Source: Conexibacter woesei DSM 14684
GTDB lineage: Bacteria > Actinomycetota > Thermoleophilia > Solirubrobacterales > Solirubrobacteraceae
Reading direction: 5' to 3'
Assembly (NCBI RefSeq): GCF_000025265.1
Contig: NC_013739.1
Location: 4,636,001-4,700,000 of the forward strand
DNA length: 64,000 nt
Positions 10,415 to 18,094 of this stretch are shown in pieces. The stretch's first letter is position 1; every line of letters starts with the position of its first letter. The position numbers and the translations under genes are program-made. The notes under the pieces were generated by a model. It was given only the letters and a program-made list of their open reading frames with translations, was not told where the DNA came from and ran no database searches.

Positions 10415-11233
10415 CTACAACGGCTCGGAATCGAGGAAGCGCTCGATCGCCGGCGCGACGCGCGGCGCGAACCCCTCCGCGTCGGTCACGCCGTCCCACA
10501 TGTCGACCGGGATCACCAGCGGCTGCCGCAGCACGCCGCGGTACGCCTCGGCGAGCTCGGGCGGGTGGTTCGGGTCGCCGCCGGGGATCACGAGCACCGG
10601 CATCTCCAGCGCCGACAGGTCCGCGATCCGCTCGAACGGCTCCTGGCTCGCGATCGCCCCCAGTGCGGCCGCCTGGCTGGCGGCGTCGGCGCGCACGAAC
10701 CCGTCGCGCACCATCGCGGCCATGCCCGCGGGCATGCGCGGCAGCACGCCGGCCCAGCCGCTCTCCACGCCTTCGGTCCGGATCTGCTCGGCGACGCCCT
10801 CCTGCCATGCGACCTCTTCGGGCGTCGGGCGCTGCTCGCCCTTGTGCTCAGGGCTGATCAGCACGAGCCCGCCGACGCGGTCCGGCGCGGTGAGCCCTGC
10901 GCGCAGCGCGATCCCCGAGCCCATGCCGCACCCTCCGACAAGCGCTCGGTCGATCCCGAGGTGGTCGAGCAGCGCGACGACATCGTCGGCGTAGCGATCC
11001 CACGTGTGCAGCCGCCGGTCGCGACAGATCGAGCCGCCGAAGCCACGGATGTCCGGCAGGATCACCGTCGCGCGCTCGCCCAGCAGGGATGCGAGCGGCA
11101 GCAGCATGCGGTGGTCCGGCCCGCCGCCGTGCAGCAGCACGAGCGGCACGCCGCTCCCGCCGACCGACGCGACCAGCTCGCAGCCGTCCCCGCCGCGATA
11201 GACGATCTCGTCGTGTTCTCTCACCAGAGCCAT
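10415..11233 (-). CDS. Alpha/beta-hydrolase-fold protein with altered catalytic residues
   Basis: A 272-residue cytosolic protein of the MhpC-like alpha/beta hydrolase superfamily: oxyanion region VPLVLLHGGGPDHR and the strand/turn DIRGFGG are clear. The nucleophile elbow reads LVGGCGMGSG, with Cys102 where Ser is usual. The C-terminal block where the catalytic His should fall reads PVDMWDGVTDAEGF and has no His. It may therefore use a Cys-based mechanism, act as a lyase, or be non-catalytic. The ATG at 11233 overlaps the flavin reductase stop by 13 bases; the open frame further upstream overlaps that gene and is not used. Its position between flavin reductase and molybdoenzyme implies a step in the same pathway. 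Confidence 0.85.
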   Translation of the reverse strand: MALVREHDEIVYRGGDGCELVASVGGSGVPLVLLHGGGPDHRMLLPLASLLGERATVILPDIRGFGGSICRDRRLHTWDRYADDVVALLDHLGIDRALVGGCGMGSGIALRAGLTAPDRVGGLVLISPEHKGEQRPTPEEVAWQEGVAEQIRTEGVESGWAGVLPRMPAGMAAMVRDGFVRADAASQAAALGAIASQEPFERIADLSALEMPVLVIPGGDPNHPPELAEAYRGVLRQPLVIPVDMWDGVTDAEGFAPRVAPAIERFLDSEPL

Positions 11234-11745
11234 GGTGCCTCGTGTCCCTCTCCGTGAATCTCGTGGTAGCGCCCGCGGTGAAACACCAGCGGCGTGCCCT
11301 CGCGCGGCTCGCACGCGAGCACGGCGCCGACGACGATCGCGTGGTCGCCGCCGTCGTGCAGCTGCGCCACCGCACATCGCAGGCGCCCGACGCCGCCCGC
11401 CAACAACGGCATGCCGTCCTCGTCGAGCGTCACGTCGAGTCCGGCGAAGTGAGCCGCGCCGCGACCCGCGAAGCGGTCCGACAGCGCACGCTGGCGCTGG
11501 CCGAGGAGATGCAGCGCGAAAGCGCCGCGCCGGCGCACGGCGTCCGCCGTGCGCGAGCCGTTCGTGAGACAGACGAGCACTTGCGGCGGCGCGAGCGAGA
11601 CCGAGGTGAGCGAATTCACCGTCATGCCATGCGGCTCGCCGTCGCACGCAGTCGTCACGATCGCGACGCCCGTCGCGAAGGCGCCCATCGTCGCACGCAG
11701 CGTCGCCGGCTCGACGGGCTCGCGCTTGTCGAGCACGCGCGTCAT
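11221..11745 (-). CDS. Flavin reductase (HpaC-like)
   Basis: A 174-residue NAD(P)H:flavin oxidoreductase of the short-chain FMN-binding split-barrel family, recognised from FATGVAIVTTACDGEPHGMTVNSLTSVSLAPPQVLVCL and the later RGRYHEIHG ending. It would supply reduced flavin to the HpaB-type monooxygenase two genes upstream, the usual two-component arrangement. Its ATG (11745) overlaps the cupin stop as ATGA, and its own end overlaps the hydrolase start by 13 bases, so translation is tightly coupled. The length is standard for the family. Confidence 0.92.
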   Translation of the reverse strand: MTRVLDKREPVEPATLRATMGAFATGVAIVTTACDGEPHGMTVNSLTSVSLAPPQVLVCLTNGSRTADAVRRRGAFALHLLGQRQRALSDRFAGRGAAHFAGLDVTLDEDGMPLLAGGVGRLRCAVAQLHDGGDHAIVVGAVLACEPREGTPLVFHRGRYHEIHGEGHEAPWLW

Positions 11746-12092
11746 GGTTCGGCGCGGTAGCGCACCTCGAAGGTCGTGCAGCCGCCGGGCGACGTCCACG
11801 GCCCGTGGCGCATGCCGGGCGGCCGGCACGCGTACTCGCCCGCGGCGAACGTCCGCCCGAGCGTCACGTCGTGGATCGCGCCGTCGAGGATGTAGACCTC
11901 CTCCCAGAAGTCGTGCACCTGCACGCCGTTGGGACTCGTGTCCGCGCCGGGCTCGAAGCGCAGGATCCGCGTCGCGACGCTGCGTGCCTCGTCCGCCGCC
12001 AGGATCCGCTCGGTCAGGCCGTCGGCGTCGCCGGCCACGCGCGTCCAACCGACGTCTCCGGTTGGGAAGAACTCCGCCTCAGGCTTGCTCAT
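11742..12092 (-). CDS. Single-domain cupin protein
   Basis: A 116-residue cupin. The first motif is present as GVQVHDFWEEVYILDG and the second as CRPPGMRHGPWTSPGG, giving the conserved His and Glu positions of a small beta-barrel that usually binds a metal. Stand-alone cupins of this size act as dioxygenases, isomerases or ligand sensors, and nothing here decides which. It overlaps the HpaB gene end by 14 bases and the flavin reductase start by four, so it belongs to the oxidation operon. A ring-opening dioxygenase role downstream of a hydroxylase is possible but inferred only from position. Confidence 0.8.
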   Translation of the reverse strand: MSKPEAEFFPTGDVGWTRVAGDADGLTERILAADEARSVATRILRFEPGADTSPNGVQVHDFWEEVYILDGAIHDVTLGRTFAAGEYACRPPGMRHGPWTSPGGCTTFEVRYRAEP

Positions 12093-13566
12093 GGACCCGC
12101 TCCTCCTCGGCGACCGCGTCGGCCAGCGAGTAGCGCGCGAGGAACCCGTCGACCGCGGCCAGCGCGTCGTCGAACCCGTAGTTGCGGTACGCGTACCCCT
12201 TGGCGACGAATGGCGCGCCGGCGTAGAACATCTCGTACTGGTGGTGGCGTCCGGCGAACTCGGAGCCGATCGCGTCCCATGCGAGCTTGAACAGCTGCAC
12301 GCGTTGCTCGCTCTGCATACCCGGCGAGACGAGGTAGCGCGCGAAGTCGGGCGCCGTGTCCTCGTTCACCAGCTCCTTGTAGGAGGACGGGAGCTGGATC
12401 ACGCCACCGCCGACCAGCTCGCGCATGATGTGCAGGAAGCGCGGATAGATCTCCGCCTGCATCCCCATCGCGCCGTAGAGGAAGCGCGGGTTGGGCTGTA
12501 CGACGCCGCGCGCGTTCTCGACGGCGCTGGCCTCCGAGGCGACGACCATCCCCTCCACGAGCGCCGCGAGGCTCGCGAGGTCGGCGAGCCGCTCGGTCAC
12601 GCTCGGGATGCGGTCGATCTGGTTGACGGCGCAGATGCGCCGTGCGAGCCCGAGCAGGAACGACAGCTTGGCGACGAAGCGGATCTGCGCCTGACTGTTG
12701 CCGAGCACGTGCGCCGGCGTCCGGAAGAACTGATCGCGCACGCGGTCGACGTCGCGGCACACGAACACGTCCTCCCACGGGATCAGCACGTCGTCGAAGA
12801 CGAGCAGCGCGTCGGATTCGTCGAAGCGCGTGCTGAGCGGGTAGTCGAACGAACTGGTCGCGCCGAGCGCGTAGGGCCGGCGGCAGTAGACCTTCACGCC
12901 CGGCGCGCCGACCGGCACGACGAACGAGATGGCGTGGTCGACGTCGTCCGCGGTCAGCGGCTTGATGCAGCTCACGAACAGGTAGTCGGAGACGGCGGTG
13001 CCGGTGCCGAGCATCTGCGAGCCCCGTACGACGATCCCCTCGTCCGTCTCCTCCACGACCCCGGCCTGGACGTAGTCGCCGTCACAGCCGCTGGCGGTCA
13101 TCGCCCGGCTGACCTGCGGCGGGATGATCACGTAGCTGATGAACGGGCTCTCGTCCAACAGCTTCGCGTACCAGCGCGTGACGTTGGCGCCGAGCTGGCG
13201 TCCGTCTTCGACGTCGAAGACGGACGGGTCGCTGGCGAAGCCCGCGAGAAAGCCCGCGACGTGGTCGGGACTGCGCCCGACGAAACCGTGTGTGAGACCG
13301 GCCCACTTGGCGATCGCGGCACGGCGATCGGCAAGCTCCTCGCGCGAGCGCGGCGTCATGAACGGCTTGAGGGCGGGGCGGCCGGTCTCCGGTGCGACGT
13401 AGCTCATCTCGTTCGCCGGATCGGCAGCGAAGTCATAGAGGCCGCCGATCGTCTCGACCACGCCGCGGAACGCGCGATGACTCGCGACGTCCTCGACCGC
13501 TTCGCCGTCGACGTACACCCGGCGACCGTCATCGATCGCTGCCAGATAGTCGCTGCCCGAACGCAT
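12079..13566 (-). CDS. HpaB-family FADH2-dependent aromatic monooxygenase
   Basis: A 495-residue oxygenase of the 4-hydroxyphenylacetate 3-monooxygenase/HpaB family, acyl-CoA dehydrogenase fold. Typical stretches are RSGSDYLAAIDDGRRVYVDGEAVEDV at the N-terminus, FDDVLIPWEDVFVCRDV in the middle and FAGRHHQYEMFYAGAPF near the C-terminus. Length matches the family. It hydroxylates phenolic or N-heterocyclic rings using reduced flavin from a partner, encoded two genes downstream. GGAGG lies just ahead of ATG 13566. It is the first gene of a five-gene minus-strand operon (HpaB, cupin, flavin reductase, hydrolase, molybdoenzyme) and is transcribed away from the GntR gene through a shared 78-base promoter region. 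Substrate unknown: known members act on 4-hydroxyphenylacetate, chlorophenols or pyrrole-2-carboxylate. Confidence 0.93.
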   Translation of the reverse strand: MRSGSDYLAAIDDGRRVYVDGEAVEDVASHRAFRGVVETIGGLYDFAADPANEMSYVAPETGRPALKPFMTPRSREELADRRAAIAKWAGLTHGFVGRSPDHVAGFLAGFASDPSVFDVEDGRQLGANVTRWYAKLLDESPFISYVIIPPQVSRAMTASGCDGDYVQAGVVEETDEGIVVRGSQMLGTGTAVSDYLFVSCIKPLTADDVDHAISFVVPVGAPGVKVYCRRPYALGATSSFDYPLSTRFDESDALLVFDDVLIPWEDVFVCRDVDRVRDQFFRTPAHVLGNSQAQIRFVAKLSFLLGLARRICAVNQIDRIPSVTERLADLASLAALVEGMVVASEASAVENARGVVQPNPRFLYGAMGMQAEIYPRFLHIMRELVGGGVIQLPSSYKELVNEDTAPDFARYLVSPGMQSEQRVQLFKLAWDAIGSEFAGRHHQYEMFYAGAPFVAKGYAYRNYGFDDALAAVDGFLARYSLADAVAEEERVHEQA

Positions 13567-13591
13567 CCTCAGTCCTCCGATGGGTTGTGGC

Positions 13592-13603
13592 TAGCATACT
13601 ACA
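13592..13603 (-). promoter_or_regulatory. Shared 12-base element (copy 1), HpaB/GntR divergent promoters
   Basis: TGTAGTATGCTA on the minus strand; the same 12 bases recur at 16410-16421 in the next divergent region. The embedded TAGTAT also fits a -10 box for the HpaB operon with TTCCAG 17 bases upstream (13619-13624). It is probably the operator of the adjacent GntR regulator. Confidence 0.6.
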
Positions 13604-13631
13604 TGTAAGGTTCAGGGTCTGGAACGTCGTG

Positions 13632-13637
13632 TACCAT
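13632..13637 (+). promoter_or_regulatory. -10 element of a probable leaderless GntR transcript
   Basis: TACCAT ends exactly 7 bases before GTG 13645. There is no ribosome-binding site in front of this start, which fits leaderless translation. The -35 region (around 13609-13614) is poor. Confidence 0.45.
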
Positions 13638-13644
13638 CGACGGC

Positions 13645-14379
13645 GTGAGCCCACAACCGACGTCGCCAAAGACCGGAGTCAGCGTCATCGCGCGCAGCGA
13701 GACGCTCGCCCAGCGCGCCTACGAGGCCCTGCGCCAGGCGATCCGCACCGGGTCGATGGAACACGAGCGCGTGTACTCGGAGAGCGAGCTCGCGCAGTCG
13801 ATGGGGGTCTCGCGCACGCCGGTGCGGGAGGCACTGCTCGAGCTCTCCCGCGACGGACTCGTCGAGATCCTGCCGCAGCGCGGATTTCGGCTGCGGTCGT
13901 TGTCGCACGCCGAGCGCGAGGAGATCTACGGGCTGCGGATGGCGCTCGAGGGCTACGTCGTCGAACGCCTCGCGATGCGGGGCGATCCCCAGCACGTCGC
14001 CGCGCTGCGCCAGCTGCTCGACGGTCAGCGGCGCGTGCTCGAAGAGGACCCGGCGGGGTTCCTCACGATCGACGAGCAATTCCACCTGCTGATGCCGGAG
14101 CTGCTCCAGCTCGCCCGCGCGCATCAGATGCTCGTCACGCTGCGCGGCGCGATGTGGCTCACGGGCTCGCTGGCGCTCTCGATCGGCGAGCGCGCGCCGC
14201 ACGTGCTCGAAGAGCACACGGCGATCGTCGACGCGATCGCCGCTCGCGACCCGCGTGCAGCCCGTCGCGCGATACGCGAGCACCTCGACGCGAGCCTCCA
14301 AGCGGTCGAGCTGGAGCTCGAGCTGGAGGCAAACGCCGCCGGCGGCCAGACCGAGCGGTCGCAGCCAGCATCGACCTGA
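13645..14379 (+). CDS. GntR-family regulator, FadR/FCD subgroup
   Basis: A 244-residue repressor-type protein. Residues about 20-85 form the winged helix (AYEALRQAIRTGSMEHERVYSESELAQSMGVSRTPVREALLELSRDGLVEILPQRGF). Residues about 95-225 are the all-helical FCD ligand domain with metal-binding-type positions in FLTIDEQFHLLMPEL and VLEEHTAIVDAIAARD. FCD regulators usually sense small carboxylic acids or pathway intermediates. It is divergent from the HpaB operon. A 12-base element lies in both its own promoter region and that of the peptide-ABC operon, which suggests it controls the whole 7-23.7 kb island. It ends just before a strong palindromic terminator. Confidence 0.93.
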   Translation: MSPQPTSPKTGVSVIARSETLAQRAYEALRQAIRTGSMEHERVYSESELAQSMGVSRTPVREALLELSRDGLVEILPQRGFRLRSLSHAEREEIYGLRMALEGYVVERLAMRGDPQHVAALRQLLDGQRRVLEEDPAGFLTIDEQFHLLMPELLQLARAHQMLVTLRGAMWLTGSLALSIGERAPHVLEEHTAIVDAIAARDPRAARRAIREHLDASLQAVELELELEANAAGGQTERSQPAST

Positions 14380-14390
14380 TCCGCGCCGGC

Positions 14391-14430
14391 GCGTGAGCGG
14401 CGGCCGCGCCGGCGCGGCCGCCGCTCACGC
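14391..14430. terminator. 40-base perfect palindrome, bidirectional terminator
   Basis: Bases 14391-14410 are the exact reverse complement of 14411-14430. It lies between the convergent GntR (ends 14379) and amidase (stop 14425-14427) genes, and its right arm includes the amidase stop codon. It should form a very stable hairpin in both transcripts and act as a shared terminator. Confidence 0.75.
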
Positions 14431-15675
14431 GGCGTCCAGCAGCCATTCGATCCACGCCGCCGCCGCGAGCGTCGCGACATCGCTCGCCGCCGTCACGTGC
14501 AGGCCGACGGGCGGCCCGTCTCCGCCGACCGGGATCGACGCCGCCGGCAGCCGCGCGACGTTCGCGAGCCGCGTGCTCGCGACGAGCCGCGACACCACCT
14601 CCGGTGCCGCTGCCGCCTCGGCTGTGGGCGGCAGCACGCCGACGGTCGGTTCGACGACGCAGTCGCATGTGGAGAGCAGCGCACGCGCCTCGCGCGCAAG
14701 CCGCGTGCGCTCGCGGTCGGCCGCTTCGCGCTCGGAGCGCAGGATCGCCTCGCCGCGCGCGAGCCGCTCGCGCACGTCCGCGCCGTAGAGGTCGGAGCGC
14801 TCCTCGAGCCCGCGGCGATGCGTGGCCGCCGCCTCGGCGAACATGATCGTCGTGCTGACCTCGAGCACCCGCTCGCCGCCGGGCCAGCTGACGTCCACCA
14901 GCTCGCAGCCAGCGCGCACGAGCGCCGCCAGCACGGACTCGACCGCGATGGCGACCGCCGGCTCGGCGTCGTCCAGCGCGGCGCGCACGACGCCGACGCG
15001 GGCGGGCCGCACAGGCGGCCCCGGCAGCTCGCCGAGCGCCGCATGCACAGCGGCCAGGTCAGCCACCGTGGACGCCAGCGTCCCGACCGTGTCGAGACTC
15101 GGGGCGAGCGGGAAGACGCCGGTGGTCGGATAGGTCGTGCTGCCGGACGGCTTGAACCCCGCGACCCCGCACAACGCCGCCGGGATCCGCACGGAGCCGC
15201 CCGTGTCGGTCCCGATCGCGACGCGCGCCGAGCCGTCGGCGACCGCCACGGCCGAACCGGAGCTGGAGCCTCCCGGGATGCAGCCGGCGGCGCGCGGGTT
15301 CTCAGGCGTGCCGGCCCACGCGTTGAGACCGGTGACACCGAAGGCGAACTCGTGCAGCGTGACCAGTCCGACGATCGTCGCGCCGCACGCCCGCAAGCGC
15401 GCGACGATCGGCGCGTCGGCCGGCTCCGGCGCCGCATCGGCGCGAACCGCCGAGCCGGCGCCCAGCGGCTGGCCCGCGACGGCGACGAGGTCCTTCACGG
15501 CGACCGTGATGCCGGCGAGCGGACGCGTGGCGGAGCGCGACCGCGCCGTGGACCGCGCGGCGTCGAGGTCGGCTCCCGCGGCCCGGGACGTGAGGATCGC
15601 CGTGTACGGCCCACCGTCACGCACCAGGCGCGGGGGGCCCGGCGCGGCCGCCGCCGAAGGACCCGACGCGCTCAC
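14425..15675 (-). CDS. Amidase (amidase-signature family)
   Basis: A 416-residue hydrolase of the amidase-signature family with the full Ser-cisSer-Lys triad: Lys61 (VAVKDLV), Ser137 (PGGSSSG) and Ser161 (GTDTGGSVRIPAALCGVAGFKPS), with the expected 24-residue spacing between the serines. It would cleave a C-N amide bond, for example in an imported amide or a carbamoylated intermediate. Starting at GTG 15675, it overlaps the DUF2848 stop as GTGA, so the two are co-transcribed from the region shared with the ABC transporter operon. GatA activity is unlikely because no GatB or GatC is nearby. The substrate is unknown. Confidence 0.92.
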   Translation of the reverse strand: MSASGPSAAAAPGPPRLVRDGGPYTAILTSRAAGADLDAARSTARSRSATRPLAGITVAVKDLVAVAGQPLGAGSAVRADAAPEPADAPIVARLRACGATIVGLVTLHEFAFGVTGLNAWAGTPENPRAAGCIPGGSSSGSAVAVADGSARVAIGTDTGGSVRIPAALCGVAGFKPSGSTTYPTTGVFPLAPSLDTVGTLASTVADLAAVHAALGELPGPPVRPARVGVVRAALDDAEPAVAIAVESVLAALVRAGCELVDVSWPGGERVLEVSTTIMFAEAAATHRRGLEERSDLYGADVRERLARGEAILRSEREAADRERTRLAREARALLSTCDCVVEPTVGVLPPTAEAAAAPEVVSRLVASTRLANVARLPAASIPVGGDGPPVGLHVTAASDVATLAAAAWIEWLLDAA

Positions 15676-16349
15676 GCCGTGACCTCGAGCGGCTTCAGCA
15701 CCCGCACGGCATAGTCCAAGGCGATCGTCTCGCCGCGTCGGGCATCCTCCAACTCTGCCCAGAAGTGGTCCGCCTCGCGCACGCCGCTGACCGTGGGCAC
15801 GGTCCCGGTGAGCAGCACGTACCTGCTGACGCCCATCCTCGGCGACAGCCGCTCCACCAGCTCCTGCGTCGGCAGCAGCGAGGCAGCGAGCCCGTCCTGA
15901 TACGGGCGCCGCTCGCCCGCGTCAGAGATCCAGCTCCGCAGGCGCAGCTGATCCCACCCGTCGACGACGTCGGCGTACGCCCACGCCCGCTGGGCGATCG
16001 GCTTGGAGCAGACCTCCTTGGAGAGGCCGATGTCGAGCGCCTCGACGCCGCGGTCGGTGTGGTCGGAGGCCAACGTCACCCAGCGCTCGTCGCCGTCCAC
16101 GATCACCGCGATCTCGGCCTCGCCCGACGTGCGCGCCCGCACCGCGCACAGTTCCCGCGCGCGAGTCAGCGCGGTCGGAGGCAACAGGTAGAAGGACGGC
16201 ACGCTCGGCGGCGGCGCCACCCCTTCCTCGGCCAGCTCGCGGATGTGCGCATCCACGCCGTGCGCGTCGCGCCCGGTGAACCCGGCGACGACCAGCGCCT
16301 GCGGCCTGACCGCGATCGCCCGCCCGTCGACCTCGAACTCGATCTCCAT
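15672..16349 (-). CDS. DUF2848 family protein
   Basis: A 225-residue protein matching the DUF2848 pattern: VAGFTGRDAHGVDAHIRELAEEGVAPPPSVPSFYLLPP near the start, SDHTDRGVEALDIGLSKEVCSKPIA in the middle and LTGTVPTVSGVREADHFWAELEDARRG near the end. The asp/thr/his-rich centre and GTVPT block resemble the fumarylacetoacetate-hydrolase/decarboxylase fold, which would suit a ring-fission or decarboxylation step, but this is inference. It is the first gene of the two-gene amidase operon, with GGCGGGAAG ahead of ATG 16349. The same regulator element lies between it and the transporter genes, so it is likely induced with them. Confidence 0.8.
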   Translation of the reverse strand: MEIEFEVDGRAIAVRPQALVVAGFTGRDAHGVDAHIRELAEEGVAPPPSVPSFYLLPPTALTRARELCAVRARTSGEAEIAVIVDGDERWVTLASDHTDRGVEALDIGLSKEVCSKPIAQRAWAYADVVDGWDQLRLRSWISDAGERRPYQDGLAASLLPTQELVERLSPRMGVSRYVLLTGTVPTVSGVREADHFWAELEDARRGETIALDYAVRVLKPLEVTA

Positions 16350-16389
16350 GACGCTTCCCGCCTTCTCACCAATGAGTTCCCAAATGTGC

Positions 16390-16421
16390 GTAGTGCACAG
16401 TAGCTGACGTGTAGTATGCTA
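16390..16421. promoter_or_regulatory. Operator-like region of amidase and ABC operons, with 12-base element copy 2
   Basis: TGTAGTATGCTA at 16410-16421 is identical to the element at 13592-13603 (opposite strand). GTAG half-sites begin at 16390, 16400 and 16411, one helical turn apart, and CTAC follows at 16419-16422. The region lies between the divergent starts at 16349 and 16478, placing it to control both operons. Confidence 0.6.
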
Positions 16422-16477
16422 CCTACAGGCTCACGGTGCCGAGCCCGCAGGTGAAACGACTCTGTGGAGAGGGAGCG

Positions 16478-18094
16478 ATGCGAATGCGCAGCACGACCCG
16501 TGCCGTGGTTCTCGCAGGAGCGCTCGGCGTCTTGGCGCTCAGCGGCTGCGGAAGCGGCGGGAACGACTCGCCGACCGGCACCCAGCCCGCCGACGGCTCG
16601 GTGCCCGCCACCAAGCCGGTGAGAGACGGTGGAACGCTCCGCGTGGGGCTGACCGCCGAGCCTGACTACATCGACCCGGCCCGGATGCAGTCGCTCGACT
16701 CGTGGCAGGTGCTCACGGCGATGTGCGAGGGCCTCTACAAGATCGGCGCGAGAGGGCAAGCGGTCCCGCAGCTCGCCGTCGGCGCACCGCGGGTGTCCAA
16801 GGACGGCCTGACCGCGACGATCAAGCTGCGCGACGGCGTGCAGTTCAACGACGGCACGCCGTTCGACGCGAGAGCGGTCAAGCTGTCGCTCGAGCGCAAC
16901 GGCAGAACGTCGGTCCTGTTCCAGGGCAACGGCATCGAGCGGATCGACGCGCCCGCCGACGACACCGTCGTCCTGCACCTGGCCAGACCCTATGCGCCGC
17001 TGGAAGGCGACCTCGCCGGCCCCGGCGGGATGATCGGCTCGCCGAAGCAGATCGCTGCGCTCGGCGACAAGTTCGGCGATCGCCCGGTGTGCGTCGGCCC
17101 GTTCGAGTGGGTCAGCCGGCGCGGCGGCGACTCGATCAGGCTCAGACGGTCCGACGTCTACTACGACAAGGAGAACGTCCACCTCGACGGGCTCGACTTC
17201 AAGGTGATCCCGGACACGAACGCCCGTGGCGTCAGCCTGCGCGCCGGTGAGATCGACATCGCGGCCGAGCCGCCGGAGCCCGGGGCGCTCAAGTCCGACT
17301 CCAACCTCGACGTCACGACGATCACCGGCGCGGGCTGGAAGGGCTTGTACGTGAACGTCGGAAACGTCGACGGCGCGGGCAAGCCGCCCAAGCCGCGCGA
17401 CACGCCGTTGTCGACGTCGGCCGAGGCGCGCCAGGCGCTGTCGCTCGCGATCGACCGCCAGGCGCTCATCAACCTCACCAGCGGTGACGGGTCAGCGCCG
17501 GCGTGCAGCGCGATCCCGCCCAGCAGCCCGTTCTACGACGACCCGCCGTGCCCGCAGAAGGCGGATCCCGACGCGGCGAGAGCGCTGCTCGAGAGAGCAG
17601 GCGTCAGAACGCCCGTCAAGGGCACGATGGTCGTCGCGGGCAGCCCTGAGGAGACACGCACCGCGCAGGCCGTGCAGGGCATGGCGCGCGACGCCGGCTT
17701 CGACTTCGAGATCGAGACCTGCGACGTCGCCACCTGCATCAGACGACTGCTCGCGGGCGACTTCGACGTCACGCTGGGCGGCTTCGACGGTGTCGTCGAT
17801 CCAGACCAGAGCCTCAGTCCGTTCGTCGCGAGCACCGGCGGCTTCAACTTCGTCGGCGAGTCCGACGCGGAGCTCGACCGGCTGCTGGCAAGCGCGCGAG
17901 CCGAGTCGACCGACGTCGATGCGCGGCGCAAGCTGTACAGACAGGCGCTCGACCGCATCCGCGAGCGCGCCGCGCTGATCGTCTTCTACAACACGGGCAG
18001 CTCGGCGGCGGCACGCAAGAACGTCAGCGGATACGTGCTGACGCCCTCGGTCCTGCTGGACTACAAGCAAGCCGGCTTCACCACCGGTCCATGA
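16478..18094 (+). CDS. Peptide/amide ABC transporter substrate-binding lipoprotein
   Basis: A 538-residue extracytoplasmic binding protein of the DppA/OppA family (SBP_bac_5). ATG 16478 has GGAGAGGGA upstream and opens a lipoprotein signal (RSTTRAVVLAGALGVLALSGC), with the lipobox LSGC, followed by a Gly/Ser linker. Family landmarks include GGTLRVGLTAEPDYIDPARMQS and the later LSLAIDRQALINL. It should capture the ligand outside the membrane and pass it to the permeases encoded next. Roughly 11 of about 40 arginines use AGA, while the permease genes behind it have almost none. The operon continues without gaps through permeases, ATPases, racemase and hydrolase. Confidence 0.95.
   Translation: MRMRSTTRAVVLAGALGVLALSGCGSGGNDSPTGTQPADGSVPATKPVRDGGTLRVGLTAEPDYIDPARMQSLDSWQVLTAMCEGLYKIGARGQAVPQLAVGAPRVSKDGLTATIKLRDGVQFNDGTPFDARAVKLSLERNGRTSVLFQGNGIERIDAPADDTVVLHLARPYAPLEGDLAGPGGMIGSPKQIAALGDKFGDRPVCVGPFEWVSRRGGDSIRLRRSDVYYDKENVHLDGLDFKVIPDTNARGVSLRAGEIDIAAEPPEPGALKSDSNLDVTTITGAGWKGLYVNVGNVDGAGKPPKPRDTPLSTSAEARQALSLAIDRQALINLTSGDGSAPACSAIPPSSPFYDDPPCPQKADPDAARALLERAGVRTPVKGTMVVAGSPEETRTAQAVQGMARDAGFDFEIETCDVATCIRRLLAGDFDVTLGGFDGVVDPDQSLSPFVASTGGFNFVGESDAELDRLLASARAESTDVDARRKLYRQALDRIRERAALIVFYNTGSSAAARKNVSGYVLTPSVLLDYKQAGFTTGP

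Noticed and set aside
8600-11257. Long plus-strand frame (885 codons) opposite the molybdoenzyme
   Set aside because: Shadow of the molybdoenzyme and hydrolase genes; no motif, no ribosome-binding site, biased composition.
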